The notes: generated by a model from the letters alone, not told the origin. A DNA stretch of 64,000 nt from Natrinema salifodinae (GCF_900110455.1 NZ_FOIS01000005.1:186001-250000), one strand, 5' to 3'; positions 18,601 to 26,575 are shown, numbered from the stretch's first letter. Made by a program: numbers and translations.

Positions 18601-18708
18601 CGCACCGCCGTACTGCAGGTACTCGCGACGGTCGACGAGTGACGTCGGTATGGCTCGATCGGTCGTGGTCCGTTCGTCGGTCGGTCTGGAATGGTCGTTT
18701 CCGTTCAT
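15601..18708 (-). CDS. exported GH78 alpha-L-rhamnosidase
   Basis: A 1035-residue Tat-exported glycosidase that removes terminal alpha-L-rhamnose. A Tat-like signal DRREYLQYGGAIAGLPFLSG is near residues 26-45. Then come an Fn3-like segment (PRFSWTV...YRVLVAES), the Bac_rhamnosid_N jelly roll (SGVGCYELFLNGERVGDRVLDP), a beta domain and the six-hairpin catalytic domain. YEKNGWTGDAQ near residue 565 matches the general-acid motif, and EFWELDSRSWNHHFLG near 880-890 the region with the general base. Length is typical of GH78. It acts outside the cell, probably on RG-I fragments. The 290-base upstream region carries a palindrome. Confidence 0.93.
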   Translation of the reverse strand: MNGNDHSRPTDERTTTDRAIPTSLVDRREYLQYGGAIAGLPFLSGRSLAQLGTGNGDGRGTESEPVAPQKLRVEYAEDPNNVSPTMGESSDGVPETPRFSWTVAGPRGAEQSAYRVLVAESRDALDSDEGDVWDSGVVPSSRSVHVPYEGAPLEPDTTYHWKVRVWDGDGNERRWSDPTQFTTAIPHTDEHWEGEWIGPDYGEWSEEDAIDDDYLAEGDYDERPEPLLRNEFDLEKDVEAARVHISGVGCYELFLNGERVGDRVLDPAQTQYDETILYSTYDVTEYLQSGTNAIGTALGRLRFGEMVADNGDWGWSDAPWWSDPQLLVQLNVEFADGTSTSIVTDDGWRMTDGPTRFDSLFSGEVYDARRERPGWTEPDYDDGDWEAPSLADNPADELRPQHVQPMRITATLDPVAITEPEDDVYVFDFGQVMTGWAELAVDGSAGTDVTLTYGEKLNDDGTVDNSNFLVAAPMQRDRYILDGDGTETWEPSYSYKGFRYVQVEGYPGDPDDDALEAKYVHSDIAEGVESGFESSNDLLDRIHENTRRAYLNNMQAVPTDTPKYEKNGWTGDAQLTAETGIYNFDMARFWEKWLRDFADAQREDGELPTVVPNNTMYSFVDFEPNFDAVQGPTPGWDAAFILIPWWVYQYYGDTRLLERHYDDWTRYIDWMQQWSDGDILDDLPETIADHEEPVRRYEDSHVLPVGLGDWGGAPLIDEDDGYGGSGNEVPITSTAYYYRFTRVLAETASLIGLDDEADEWSALAEEVRADFNEEFLDTERGYYRTGDVGVYLQTSNVLPLAFDMVPDEYEDVVVANLVEDIVETHDGRLNTATLGTKYLLPVLTEYGHHDVAYTVATQTDYPSWGHWIENDRTSLLEFWELDSRSWNHHFLGVTDEWFYKYLAGIRAAEPGYEHVRIAPQPAGDLERVSARTDTVRGPVESRWELVGPSDTGRDERGIHLDVTIPGNSTATVELPTMGGDRVRVRESEKSIWNNGNRTRPEHPGVENVAREGDRIVVEVTSGEFSFELEQLGRDR

Positions 18709-18827
18709 GTATCGATCTGACTGGTGTTAATCGGTCCGCTGACGGTACTGGCTGCGACCGCTGCTCGCCCCCGGCAACGTTCTCGTCACTGCATCCCATT
18801 CCGATCAGAGGTAAATAACGAGCCAAC

Positions 18828-18846
18828 ACTCACAATATGTGTGAGT
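18828..18846. promoter_or_regulatory. ACTCACA-n5-TGTGAGT palindrome upstream of the rhamnosidase gene
   Basis: Perfect 7-bp arms with a 5-base spacer, 120 bases upstream of the rhamnosidase start and just upstream of a TATA-like GTTATTTAC (minus strand, about 18811-18819). The position upstream of TATA would suit an activator. TCACA/TGTGA half-sites also occur at 6614, 12488 and 14123. Confidence 0.5.
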
Positions 18847-18997
18847 ATCACTATCTCAAAACGAGTCGGCTATGCGAAATCGAACAGTCCACGGTAGCCC
18901 CGTCTCGGGTGAGTACAGCGGTTCATCGACTCTTCCAAGAGGCCGACAAAACGCCGAAAGACGCCCCCAGAACCAGTGATGGTGTGATGGGTGGCAC

Positions 18998-20029
18998 TTA
19001 CCGGAACTCGGACATCACTTCGTCCGCGAACAGTTCCATCCCGCTCGTCTCCGGGAAGTCGGTGAACCAGAACTGGAACTTCGTGACGCCGGCCTCGATC
19101 CGCCGTTCGATTGCCTCGGCGCACTCCTCGGGCGTCCCCATGATGAAGTACTCGCGGGCGTCCGCCTCGGTCTCGATCGGCGCCTGGTCCGTGTATTCTT
19201 CCTCGAACTGGATGGGCGTCATCAGATCGAGCAACCGATCGAACTTCTCCTCATCGCGCGTGCAGATGACGTGGCCGTCCCAGGAGTACTCGATCGCGTC
19301 GGGATCGCGGCCGACGGTCTCGCAGTGGTCTTCGATGACCTCGATCTTGTGGTTCAGGGTCTCGACGTCGCCGTTGAAGACGTCCGTATTCCAGACATCT
19401 GCGTGTTTCGCGACGAGCTTGAGCGTTACCTCCTCACCCTGTCCGCCGACGAGGATGGGCGGGTGAGGATTCTGAACCGGCGGCGGCGAACAGTAGGCGT
19501 CCTCGATCCGGTAGTGGTCGCCGTCGAAACTCGCTCCGTCGCTTCCGGCGTCCCACAGTCGCTTCATCAGACGGATCGACTCGTCGAGGCGCAGCAGTCG
19601 CTCGAAGCCGTCGCGGTACTCCCAGCCGTAGGCGTCGTACTCGGGTTCGTGCCAGCCGGCGCCGAGTCCGAGTTCGAGTCGGCCGTCGGAGATCACGTCC
19701 AGCGTGGCGGCCATCTTCGCGACGAGCGCGGGATTGCGGTAATCGTTACAGAGGACGAGCGACCCGAGGTTGATATCCTCGGTGAAGCCGGCGATGGCAG
19801 ACAGGAGCGTCCAGCACTCGTACTCGGCGTGATCGCGGCCGAGCAGCAGGTGGTCGGGCGCCCAGGCGGCATCGAACCCCAGCTCTTCGGCTTTCTCGAT
19901 GCCGGCACGCGTCGTCTCCCAGTCGAGGGACTCGTACTGCGGCGTATCCCGGTGGACCGGCTCGTCGTCTCCTGCGTCCGGCGCACCGGCGAAGACGGGA
20001 ATATTGTACTCGAAGGTGACGTCCGTCAT
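18998..20029 (-). CDS. LLM-class (luciferase-like) flavin-dependent oxidoreductase
   Basis: A 343-residue TIM-barrel protein of the luciferase-like/F420-type superfamily. Typical segments are GFDAAWAPDHLLLG, LGSLVLCNDYRNPALVAKMAATLDVISDGRLELGLGAGWHEPEY and PPILVGGQGEEVTLKLVAKHADVWN. Haloarchaeal members use F420 or FMN. It begins 2 bases after the rhamnonate dehydratase stop and is therefore in an operon with it. The start at 20029 is chosen because it lies next to that stop; upstream codons are arginine-rich shadow sequence. The role in rhamnose breakdown is unknown; a dehydrogenation step is possible. Confidence 0.88.
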   Translation of the reverse strand: MTDVTFEYNIPVFAGAPDAGDDEPVHRDTPQYESLDWETTRAGIEKAEELGFDAAWAPDHLLLGRDHAEYECWTLLSAIAGFTEDINLGSLVLCNDYRNPALVAKMAATLDVISDGRLELGLGAGWHEPEYDAYGWEYRDGFERLLRLDESIRLMKRLWDAGSDGASFDGDHYRIEDAYCSPPPVQNPHPPILVGGQGEEVTLKLVAKHADVWNTDVFNGDVETLNHKIEVIEDHCETVGRDPDAIEYSWDGHVICTRDEEKFDRLLDLMTPIQFEEEYTDQAPIETEADAREYFIMGTPEECAEAIERRIEAGVTKFQFWFTDFPETSGMELFADEVMSEFR

Positions 20030-20031
20030 CG

Positions 20032-21237
20032 TTACTCTACGGCGAAGTGATCGAGCGCCTCGCGGTTGAGTTCGGCGCTCAGGCCGACGCCGTCCGGCAG
20101 CTGGATGACGCCGTTCTCGGCGTTCGGCGGGTTCTGGTAGATCGCGTCGGCGTAGGTCGACTCCTTGTCCTCCTGTTGCTCTTTGTACCACTCCGGAATG
20201 GGGAAGTACTCCGCCATGGGGGAGTTAGTCGACGCGGCGATGAAGTGGAGGTGCGGGTTCGTTCCGCTGTGGGGGATGACCGGAACGTCGTGAGCGCTGG
20301 CGATGGCGTCGATGCGCTGGAGTTCGGTCAGTCCGCCGCAGCGGTGCACATCCGGTTGGAGGATGTCGACCGCGTCGCGCTCCAGCAGCTCCTTGTGCCC
20401 CCAGCGGGTGAACTCGTGTTCGCCGCCGGAAATCGGGATATCCGTCGAGGCGCGGACCTCCGCGTAGCCGTCGATGTCGTCGGGGATGACCGGCTCCTCG
20501 ACCCACTCCATGTCGTACTTCTCGAGGCGATCGAGCATCTTCTTCGCGTACCGGACATCCCAGCCCATGTAGGCGTCGCCAGCGATTTTGATATCGTGGC
20601 CGACAGCGTCGCGGACCGTCTTGACGATCTCCTCGTTCTTTTTCATGCCCTCCCGCCCGGCCTCTGGACCGTACTGGAAGCGAAGCTTCATCGCGTCGAA
20701 CCCCTGTTCGACGTAGTCGATGGCCTCCCGTTCGAGCGTCTCGAGGTCGACGGGGTGGAGATTACTCGCGTAGCAGGGGATTTCGTCGGTGACGGGCCCG
20801 CCGAGCAGTTCGTACACCGGTTTGTTCGCCGCTTTGCCCGCGATATCCCACAGCGCCAGGTCGACGGCGCTGATCGCCTCGATGGCGGCGCCCTTCCGGC
20901 CGAAGGGGATCGTCGCTCGATACATCACGTCCCAGAGCTTCTCCCGCTCGCGAGGATCCTCGCCGACGACGAGTTTCGACAGCGTCTCGTCGACGATGGT
21001 CGCGATAGCACCGGTCGCCCAGTTGCCGTGGCCAACGCCGGTGATTCCCGCGTCAGTCTCTACCTCAACCACGACGTCGCCGACCGGTCCCATCCACTTC
21101 CGACGGGCCTGCGGGTTGTCCCCCTCGGCGTTGTTGTACTCGTCGTACTTGCTCATCACGGTGACGAGCGGGAACTCGACGAATTCGCCCCAGGACTCGG
21201 TGCTTACGTTGGTCGCGGATATGTCTGTGATCTCCAT
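20032..21237 (-). CDS. L-rhamnonate dehydratase-like enolase-superfamily enzyme
   Basis: A 401-residue member of the mandelate racemase/muconate lactonizing group. It shares the rhamnonate dehydratase pattern: GRKGAAIEAISAVDLALWDIAGKAANKPVYELLGG, metal-ligand acids in GDAYMGWD, WVEEPV and SGGEHEFTRWG, and the C-terminal base region PHSGTNPHLHF. The reaction would be L-rhamnonate to 2-keto-3-deoxy-L-rhamnonate plus water, in the cytoplasm. It is first in an operon with the luciferase-like gene and lies near the GH78 gene. Length fits the family. A related acid sugar cannot be excluded, but the context fits rhamnose. Confidence 0.88.
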   Translation of the reverse strand: MEITDISATNVSTESWGEFVEFPLVTVMSKYDEYNNAEGDNPQARRKWMGPVGDVVVEVETDAGITGVGHGNWATGAIATIVDETLSKLVVGEDPREREKLWDVMYRATIPFGRKGAAIEAISAVDLALWDIAGKAANKPVYELLGGPVTDEIPCYASNLHPVDLETLEREAIDYVEQGFDAMKLRFQYGPEAGREGMKKNEEIVKTVRDAVGHDIKIAGDAYMGWDVRYAKKMLDRLEKYDMEWVEEPVIPDDIDGYAEVRASTDIPISGGEHEFTRWGHKELLERDAVDILQPDVHRCGGLTELQRIDAIASAHDVPVIPHSGTNPHLHFIAASTNSPMAEYFPIPEWYKEQQEDKESTYADAIYQNPPNAENGVIQLPDGVGLSAELNREALDHFAVE

Positions 21238-21569
21238 AGTATCGGACCGTGTACACTCTGACTCCGCTCGGCAACGGTAAAATCTTTTTCACTGTTCGGA
21301 TCGTCGACATCGAACTCGCTCGGCGGCGCTCGGCCGCGTCACTCCAGGTGCACTGTGAGCAGTTCGGTACTCGCAACGGTATTTCATCACCAACTGAATG
21401 ACAGCCGAAGAATTATCACACCGTTTGCTGAGAGTACGGGTCGGGGACGAGTGGGAGTCGGTAGCACGAGCGCGCTTCGTGAGCGGGGGCCCGTCGCCGA
21501 GACGGCCACTGACGGAGAGACGCGGCTCCCGATCGGTCGTCCCCGAGACAGCAGCGTACTACTCCAGCG
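21238..21569. other. divergent intergenic region
   Basis: This 332-base gap separates the divergent rhamnonate dehydratase and propeller-protein genes. It has a GTGTACAC palindrome near 21249 and a TATA-like element for the dehydratase on the minus strand (TTTTACC region, about 21281-21292). Nothing else is recognised; short frames are arginine-rich. Confidence 0.5.
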
Positions 21570-23429
21570 ATGCCAACACACACGAACCGAGACGAGCGGA
21601 AGACGGAGACGACGGTATCGAACTCGATTCAGCGGCGAACGTTCCTGGCCGCGAGCGGACTCGTCGGCGCGTCGAGCCTGGTCTGTGGCAACGTCACGGC
21701 GAGACAGAACGACGGTCGCGGTCGGGAACGCCCCGAAGCGCTCGAGCGGTCCGTTCTCACCGAGAACGGGCTGGGCAACGCACAGACGGATACCCCGCCG
21801 TTCCAGCCGCGGTTGACGACGTACAACGACCGCCAGTACTACGCCTACTGGACGCACGAGGGAACCCTCGTCGTCGCCGCACGCGACCTTCCGGACGGCG
21901 AGTGGGAGCGGAACGCACTCGACGTTCGGATCGGTGTCCGGGACGGCCACTGGACGCCAGGCGTCGGCGTCGGGCCGGACGGACACGTGTTTCTGAACTA
22001 CAACACGCGCGACTCCGAGATACGGTGGCGCCGGAGCGCGAATCCGGAGGACGTCGGTTCGTTCGAGGAAGAGCGCGTCGGGATGACTGGCCAAAACGAG
22101 TCGAGCGTCACCTACCTCGAGTTCACGCGGTTGCTCGACGGGACGCTTCTCGCGGGATACCGCGAAGGAATGTCCGGGGCCGGCAACTGGATGCTGAACC
22201 GGTGGAATCCCGACGAGGAGGACTGGGAGCCGCTCCAGCACCCGCTCATCGACGGCGAGGGAGAACACAACTCGTACATGTGGAACCTGGTCCAGTCGGA
22301 AGACGGGACGCTCCACTACTTCTTCAACTGGCGCGAGACCTGGGACGTCCAGACCAACGTCGACCTCTCGTACGCGCGCAGCACCGACGGCGGCGAGACC
22401 TGGGAGCGGAGCGACGGCACGGCGTACCCGTTGCCGATCACGTACGGGGAGACGGAGATCGTCGATCCGATCGAACCGGGCAGCAACTTCATCAATCAGG
22501 GGTGGGCGAGCTACGATCCGCGCACCGGCGCGCCACACGTCGCGTACTATCGCGACGACGAGAACGGCAACACCCAGGTGTTCCACGCGTACCTCGCCGA
22601 CGGCGAGTGGGTGACCGAACCGGCGACGAACCGCACCACCGACATCGATCTCGGCGGTCCCGGCGTGGTCGCGTCGCCGATCGGACGGATGGGAATCGTC
22701 GTCGACGACGACGGCGACGTTCACATCCTCACGCGAGACTTCGAGAACGGGAGCTGGCCGCTCCTCGTCGAGAAGAGAGACGAGGAGTGGCAGACGTCGG
22801 TGCTCTACAAGCGGAACATGACCTGGAGCGACATCCATATCGATCCCGCCCGATGGCGAGAAGATCGCGTTCTCAGTTACATCGATCACCAGCAAAACGT
22901 CGGCGACGTCCCGTGGAGTGCCCATTCGCTGGTGGGTATCACTGATGTCGACCTCGACCGATTGAAGCGATCGAATCGGACGATCGACCTGTCCAGCGAA
23001 CCGGGCGAACTGGACGTGTACGCGTCTACCGAAGCCGTCGATCCGCCACTATCGGTTACGAGTACGTCATTCGAGGATACCGACGCGGCACTCGCCGTCA
23101 CGGAGACGTCCGTTCCGGCTACTCCGGCATACGCCCGGGCGACCGTCTCGCTGGATTCGAACACCGACGTCACCGTCGAAGCGAGGGTGAAGGCACACGG
23201 CGAGCACGGAATCACGTACGGCGATCCCGTCGAGATAACGGCCGACGGAACCACGGATTGGCTGAAAATCCCACAGGCGTTCCGCGCTGGGTTCGTCACC
23301 GTCCAGCTGCGGACCGGTTCGGACGACAGACCGGCGACGATAGCTGACACGACGCTCGAAATCGGGTATCACGACCCGACGGACGTCGATGATGCCGGTT
23401 CCCCGCACGGAGGGGGTCGCGATGAGTGA
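21570..23429 (+). CDS. exported BNR-type beta-propeller protein, candidate polysaccharide lyase
   Basis: A 619-residue secreted protein. QRRTFLAASGLVGASSLVCG near residues 22-41 is a Tat signal. Residues about 60-460 carry BNR/sialidase-like repeats (YARSTDGGETWERSDG, PHVAYYRDDENGNTQVFHAYLADGEW) of the BNR-4 type. Seven-bladed propellers of this kind occur in PL24, PL25 and PL42 lyases acting on rhamnose-uronate linkages, so a lyase on a rhamnose-containing glycan is plausible but not proven. A C-terminal beta domain (about 500-605) resembles the next gene's product. No close upstream start competes with 21570. Confidence 0.75.
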   Translation: MPTHTNRDERKTETTVSNSIQRRTFLAASGLVGASSLVCGNVTARQNDGRGRERPEALERSVLTENGLGNAQTDTPPFQPRLTTYNDRQYYAYWTHEGTLVVAARDLPDGEWERNALDVRIGVRDGHWTPGVGVGPDGHVFLNYNTRDSEIRWRRSANPEDVGSFEEERVGMTGQNESSVTYLEFTRLLDGTLLAGYREGMSGAGNWMLNRWNPDEEDWEPLQHPLIDGEGEHNSYMWNLVQSEDGTLHYFFNWRETWDVQTNVDLSYARSTDGGETWERSDGTAYPLPITYGETEIVDPIEPGSNFINQGWASYDPRTGAPHVAYYRDDENGNTQVFHAYLADGEWVTEPATNRTTDIDLGGPGVVASPIGRMGIVVDDDGDVHILTRDFENGSWPLLVEKRDEEWQTSVLYKRNMTWSDIHIDPARWREDRVLSYIDHQQNVGDVPWSAHSLVGITDVDLDRLKRSNRTIDLSSEPGELDVYASTEAVDPPLSVTSTSFEDTDAALAVTETSVPATPAYARATVSLDSNTDVTVEARVKAHGEHGITYGDPVEITADGTTDWLKIPQAFRAGFVTVQLRTGSDDRPATIADTTLEIGYHDPTDVDDAGSPHGGGRDE

Positions 23430-23820
23430 GAAACCGATCACTCACATGACGCGGACGGACACGACCGGCCTCCAAGAGGAAGCACCGGTCGTACGCGAGA
23501 GCAACGAGTTCGCCGACACGCCGACGACCCTCGATATCCGGCGTGCGACGCCGTCGACGCCTCTCTACGCGAGAGTAACTGCTCGTCTCAGTCCGGTCGA
23601 TGACCACGACGTCGGCGCCGTCCGCATCGCGCTGTCGGACCCGTCAGGTCGACGAACTGAATTCACGGACGCCGCGACGATCGAATCGGGCACGGGAATT
23701 CGAACGACCGGCTGGCAGCGCGTCCCCGCGGACTTCAACGGGGGGACGGCGACGGTGCAAGCGTCCAACGCCCGTATCACCGCGGTAACGTTCGAACTGG
23801 CCGTTCGGAACGATAGCTGA
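23422..23820 (+). CDS. small protein duplicating the C-terminal domain of the propeller protein
   Basis: A 132-residue protein starting inside the stop region of the propeller gene (8-base overlap), so the two are translationally coupled. It has no signal peptide. From P-S-TP-x-YARVTARL to the W-x-RVP-x-DF-x-GG-x-ATVQ segment it aligns by eye with the C-terminal domain of the preceding protein (PATPAYARATVSL ... W-x-KIP-x-AF-x-AG-x-VTVQ). The likely origin is tandem duplication of a carbohydrate-binding-like beta domain. Function unknown. Confidence 0.65.
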   Translation: MSEKPITHMTRTDTTGLQEEAPVVRESNEFADTPTTLDIRRATPSTPLYARVTARLSPVDDHDVGAVRIALSDPSGRRTEFTDAATIESGTGIRTTGWQRVPADFNGGTATVQASNARITAVTFELAVRNDS

Positions 23821-23973
23821 CCGTCCCGATCACCCTCCGCCGATCGCGGAGAGCTACCCGATTTTTCGGCTCTCGCGCTTCGAACGGTACTTCGGCTGTT
23901 GGCCCGAAAAGCGGTCCTATCTTCGGAATTACGGACGGACGGCTACCGGACCTGCGACGGCGGCGCGGACCGC

Positions 23974-25005
23974 TCACTCGGCGAACTGGAAGACCGGCTT
24001 ACAGGTTTCCGAGTCCAGGAACGCCTCGAAGGCGGTCGCCGGATCGTCCGCACTGTAGGACGTATCGAGTATCCGATCGACGGCGATCTCACCGCGCTCC
24101 ATGAGCCGGAGCGCCTGCTCGAAATTCGTCCACGTCGAGCCGTAGGAGGTATTGACCTCGACCTCACCGCGGACGACCGACGTGAGCGTGACCTCACTGG
24201 CGTCGTTCGGAATGCCGACGACGACGACCTGGCCGCCCTTGCGAACGTAATCGACGGCAGTCCCGATGCCGGTATGATGGCCGGTCGAATCGAACACGAC
24301 GTCGAATCCGCTCCCGTCGGTGAACGCGTCGGCGCGATCCCCGAGATCCTCGGATTGCGTGTTGATCGTTTCGATACCGAGTTCCTCGAGCAGCGGCAAC
24401 CGATACTGTGCGTCCTGATCGAGCCCGGAGACGGCGACGTTTGCGCCCAGCGAGTCGGCGACGGCCGCGACAAGCACGCCGATCGGACCGGGCCCTTCCA
24501 CGAGAACGTCGTCGCCTGGCGTCGTCACGGATTGCTCGAGGACGGCGCGGGTGGCGATGCTGGTCGGTTCGGTGATCGCCGCGTGACGAAGCGGGACGGC
24601 GTCGGGAACGGCGTGGAGGTGCTGCGGTTCCACGGTGACGTACTCCGCGTAGGCGCCGTCGCGGTGCATCCCGGTGATCGAGAAGTTCTGACAGACGTTC
24701 GGCTGGCCGTTCTTACACTGCAGACAGTTGCCGCAGTCGTGGATCGGTTCCTCGACGATTTTGTCGCCCGCGGCGAACGTTTCGACGTCGGCACCGGCTG
24801 CGACTACCTCGCCGGCGTACTCATGACCCATGATCCGCGGGATCGGGATCCACTCGTAGCCGCCGTCGTATTTGTATGCGTGCGCATCACTTCCACACAG
24901 ACCTGCTGTGTGGACCTTTACGAGCACCTCATCTGGGTCTGGCGTCGGCCGCTCGCGTTCCTGGGTTTCCACGGAGCGAGGGCCCGTCTGAACAATGGCT
25001 TTCAT
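23974..25005 (-). CDS. zinc-dependent medium-chain alcohol dehydrogenase
   Basis: A 343-residue MDR-family dehydrogenase of the sorbitol/threonine dehydrogenase type. Catalytic-zinc residues appear in AGLCGSDAHA and GHEYAGEVV; the structural-zinc loop has all four cysteines (CGNCLQCKNGQPNVC near residues 91-105). The Rossmann segment DVLVEGPGPIGVLVAAVADSLGA is clear. It would oxidise a secondary alcohol of a sugar or sugar acid with NAD(P). In this cluster, candidates are L-rhamnose dehydrogenation or 4-oxidation of 2-keto-3-deoxy-L-rhamnonate before the FAH step; neither is shown by sequence. It follows convergently on the propeller operon. Confidence 0.9.
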   Translation of the reverse strand: MKAIVQTGPRSVETQERERPTPDPDEVLVKVHTAGLCGSDAHAYKYDGGYEWIPIPRIMGHEYAGEVVAAGADVETFAAGDKIVEEPIHDCGNCLQCKNGQPNVCQNFSITGMHRDGAYAEYVTVEPQHLHAVPDAVPLRHAAITEPTSIATRAVLEQSVTTPGDDVLVEGPGPIGVLVAAVADSLGANVAVSGLDQDAQYRLPLLEELGIETINTQSEDLGDRADAFTDGSGFDVVFDSTGHHTGIGTAVDYVRKGGQVVVVGIPNDASEVTLTSVVRGEVEVNTSYGSTWTNFEQALRLMERGEIAVDRILDTSYSADDPATAFEAFLDSETCKPVFQFAE

Positions 25006-25318
25006 GATTACGAGAGACTGTTGTCTGTTCGTCCCGTGCTGACAATGTGTGGACGCGGATTAATATTTTTGGGTACCCAAACGAGGGCGCAGAGAAATGG
25101 ATGCCGAGGGAACTGCAGCGTCGATTTCGGCGGGGTAGGTCCACCCTGGATATCTCGGTCGAGTGGCGGTTCTACTCGAGATTGACGCTGAGGGGTTCAC
25201 ACGGGATCGGATGAGAGTGCAGCCGCATCGCCGAAGAGAAGGGCGGCGGTCACCGTCTAGGCCGTCAACGTTGCTGCGGGATACCTGACGTTCCCGTTCG
25301 GTTCGTGACCAGGATCCT
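25006..25318. other. intergenic region
   Basis: This 313-base gap contains the alcohol dehydrogenase promoter region (AT-rich ATTAATATTTTT stretch at about 25059-25070) and otherwise nothing recognisable before the end of the beta-helix gene. Confidence 0.5.
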
Positions 25319-26446
25319 TCAGAGTTGGTCGGTGACGACGTTACCGTCGTTGTCGACTCGGATGCGGTACTTCGTTCCATCGGGCGAGTGGGTGACGAAC
25401 CCCTTACCGGGTTTGACCTGATGGACATCCCCGCTCCACTGGTAGGAGCCGAGGAATCGCATGAGCGACTCTGATCCAGCTAGTTCGGCGGTTACGAAGC
25501 CGCTGCGCGTGGTTCCGTAATCGATCAGGCCATCCTCACCCGAGAGCGTCGACGGAACGCTCGGGACGTTCGTGTCTCTGACGGTCGCAATCCAGCCGTT
25601 CGTGGCCACGTAAGCGTGGCCGCCGACGGTGCCGCTCGTCGGCGGTTCGGACCCCGCCCGTTGCTCGTTGACGAATCCGAAGTGTTTCACGGTTATTCCG
25701 TCCCCCTCGAGAACGCCGTTTCCGAAGTCAACCTGGTGGATCTCGAGGTTCGACCCGTAGCTCATAATGCCGTTTACGCCGCCGGCGAACGCGCAGTTGT
25801 GGACTCGGGCTTGATTCGTGTAGAACGCAGCGAACCCGTTGTCGTCGTCCGAGTACGGATTCGCTCGCTGGAACTCGACGCCGTCGACAGAAATAATGCC
25901 ACCGTTGACACCTGCGACGACGATCGATCCGACGGGACAGTTCGACGGATTCGACTGGTCTCCGGTGATCCTGATCTTGTGTTCGTATCCACGGCCGGAC
26001 ACCGTACCGGCCCCGAGTACGGTCTGGGGAACGACGACATCTTCGTCGGAGAGATCGGTACCGCGAGGGATAGTTATCTCAACGCTCTCGTACGGGACGA
26101 ACGGAATAGCGTAGACCGCCTCTTGGAGGGAGGGGAAGTCGGTCCCGACCTCTATCGTGAGCGTCTCTGTCGACCACTGGGATCGGTCGTGGTAGGCCGC
26201 GTTCTCGAGGTCCCCTGTGTCGAGTGCACGAAGGTTCGTCAGCGCGTTACCGTCGGCATCGACGTCTGTGTCCCAATCGTACCAAGGCTGGGTACCATCC
26301 TTGTCAGACTGCGTGGCGCTTGCAGATCCCACAGCGAGGGGCGCCAGGCCCGCCCCGAGGAGACTCAGCGCTCCACGCCGCCCGACCGACCCATCGGATG
26401 TCTCATCATCTGTTCCCGTCTGATCAACTGACTTATCAGCTGTCAT
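25319..26446 (-). CDS. exported pectin-lyase-fold (right-handed beta-helix) protein
   Basis: A 375-residue secreted protein. VGRRGALSLLGAGLAPLAVGSASA near residues 22-45 is a Tat signal with an ASA cleavage site. The mature protein shows TLTIEVGTDFPSLQEAVYAIPFV, then short beta-helix rungs (GIISVDGVEFQRAN, ARVHNCAFAGGVNGIMSYGSNLEIHQVDFGNG), as in pectate-lyase-like folds. No catalytic motif of PL1, PL3 or GH28 is visible, so it may bind or cleave glycans or be a surface protein. Start 26446 is supported by a TATA element 26-34 bases upstream; the longer start at 26464 would sit too close to it. Confidence 0.75.
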   Translation of the reverse strand: MTADKSVDQTGTDDETSDGSVGRRGALSLLGAGLAPLAVGSASATQSDKDGTQPWYDWDTDVDADGNALTNLRALDTGDLENAAYHDRSQWSTETLTIEVGTDFPSLQEAVYAIPFVPYESVEITIPRGTDLSDEDVVVPQTVLGAGTVSGRGYEHKIRITGDQSNPSNCPVGSIVVAGVNGGIISVDGVEFQRANPYSDDDNGFAAFYTNQARVHNCAFAGGVNGIMSYGSNLEIHQVDFGNGVLEGDGITVKHFGFVNEQRAGSEPPTSGTVGGHAYVATNGWIATVRDTNVPSVPSTLSGEDGLIDYGTTRSGFVTAELAGSESLMRFLGSYQWSGDVHQVKPGKGFVTHSPDGTKYRIRVDNDGNVVTDQL

Positions 26447-26471
26447 GCCGCACGTAAATATCACAAATTAG

Positions 26472-26480
26472 TATTTATAA
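26472..26480 (-). promoter_or_regulatory. TATA-like promoter element of the beta-helix gene
   Basis: On the minus strand TTATAAATA lies 26-34 bases before the ATG at 26446 in a strongly AT-rich patch. Confidence 0.6.
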
Positions 26481-26575
26481 TTTCGGTATCTAATCCGAAT
26501 GGAGCGATCACTGGTACGAGATCCGCAGTCGGCGGTCGGGAAACGAGAAAAACATCTTCGAGCGGTCAGATTGCG

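Noticed and set aside
21387-22945. two frames over 500 codons overlapping the propeller gene
   Set aside because: Both are shadows; only the frame from 21570 has a Tat signal and repeats.
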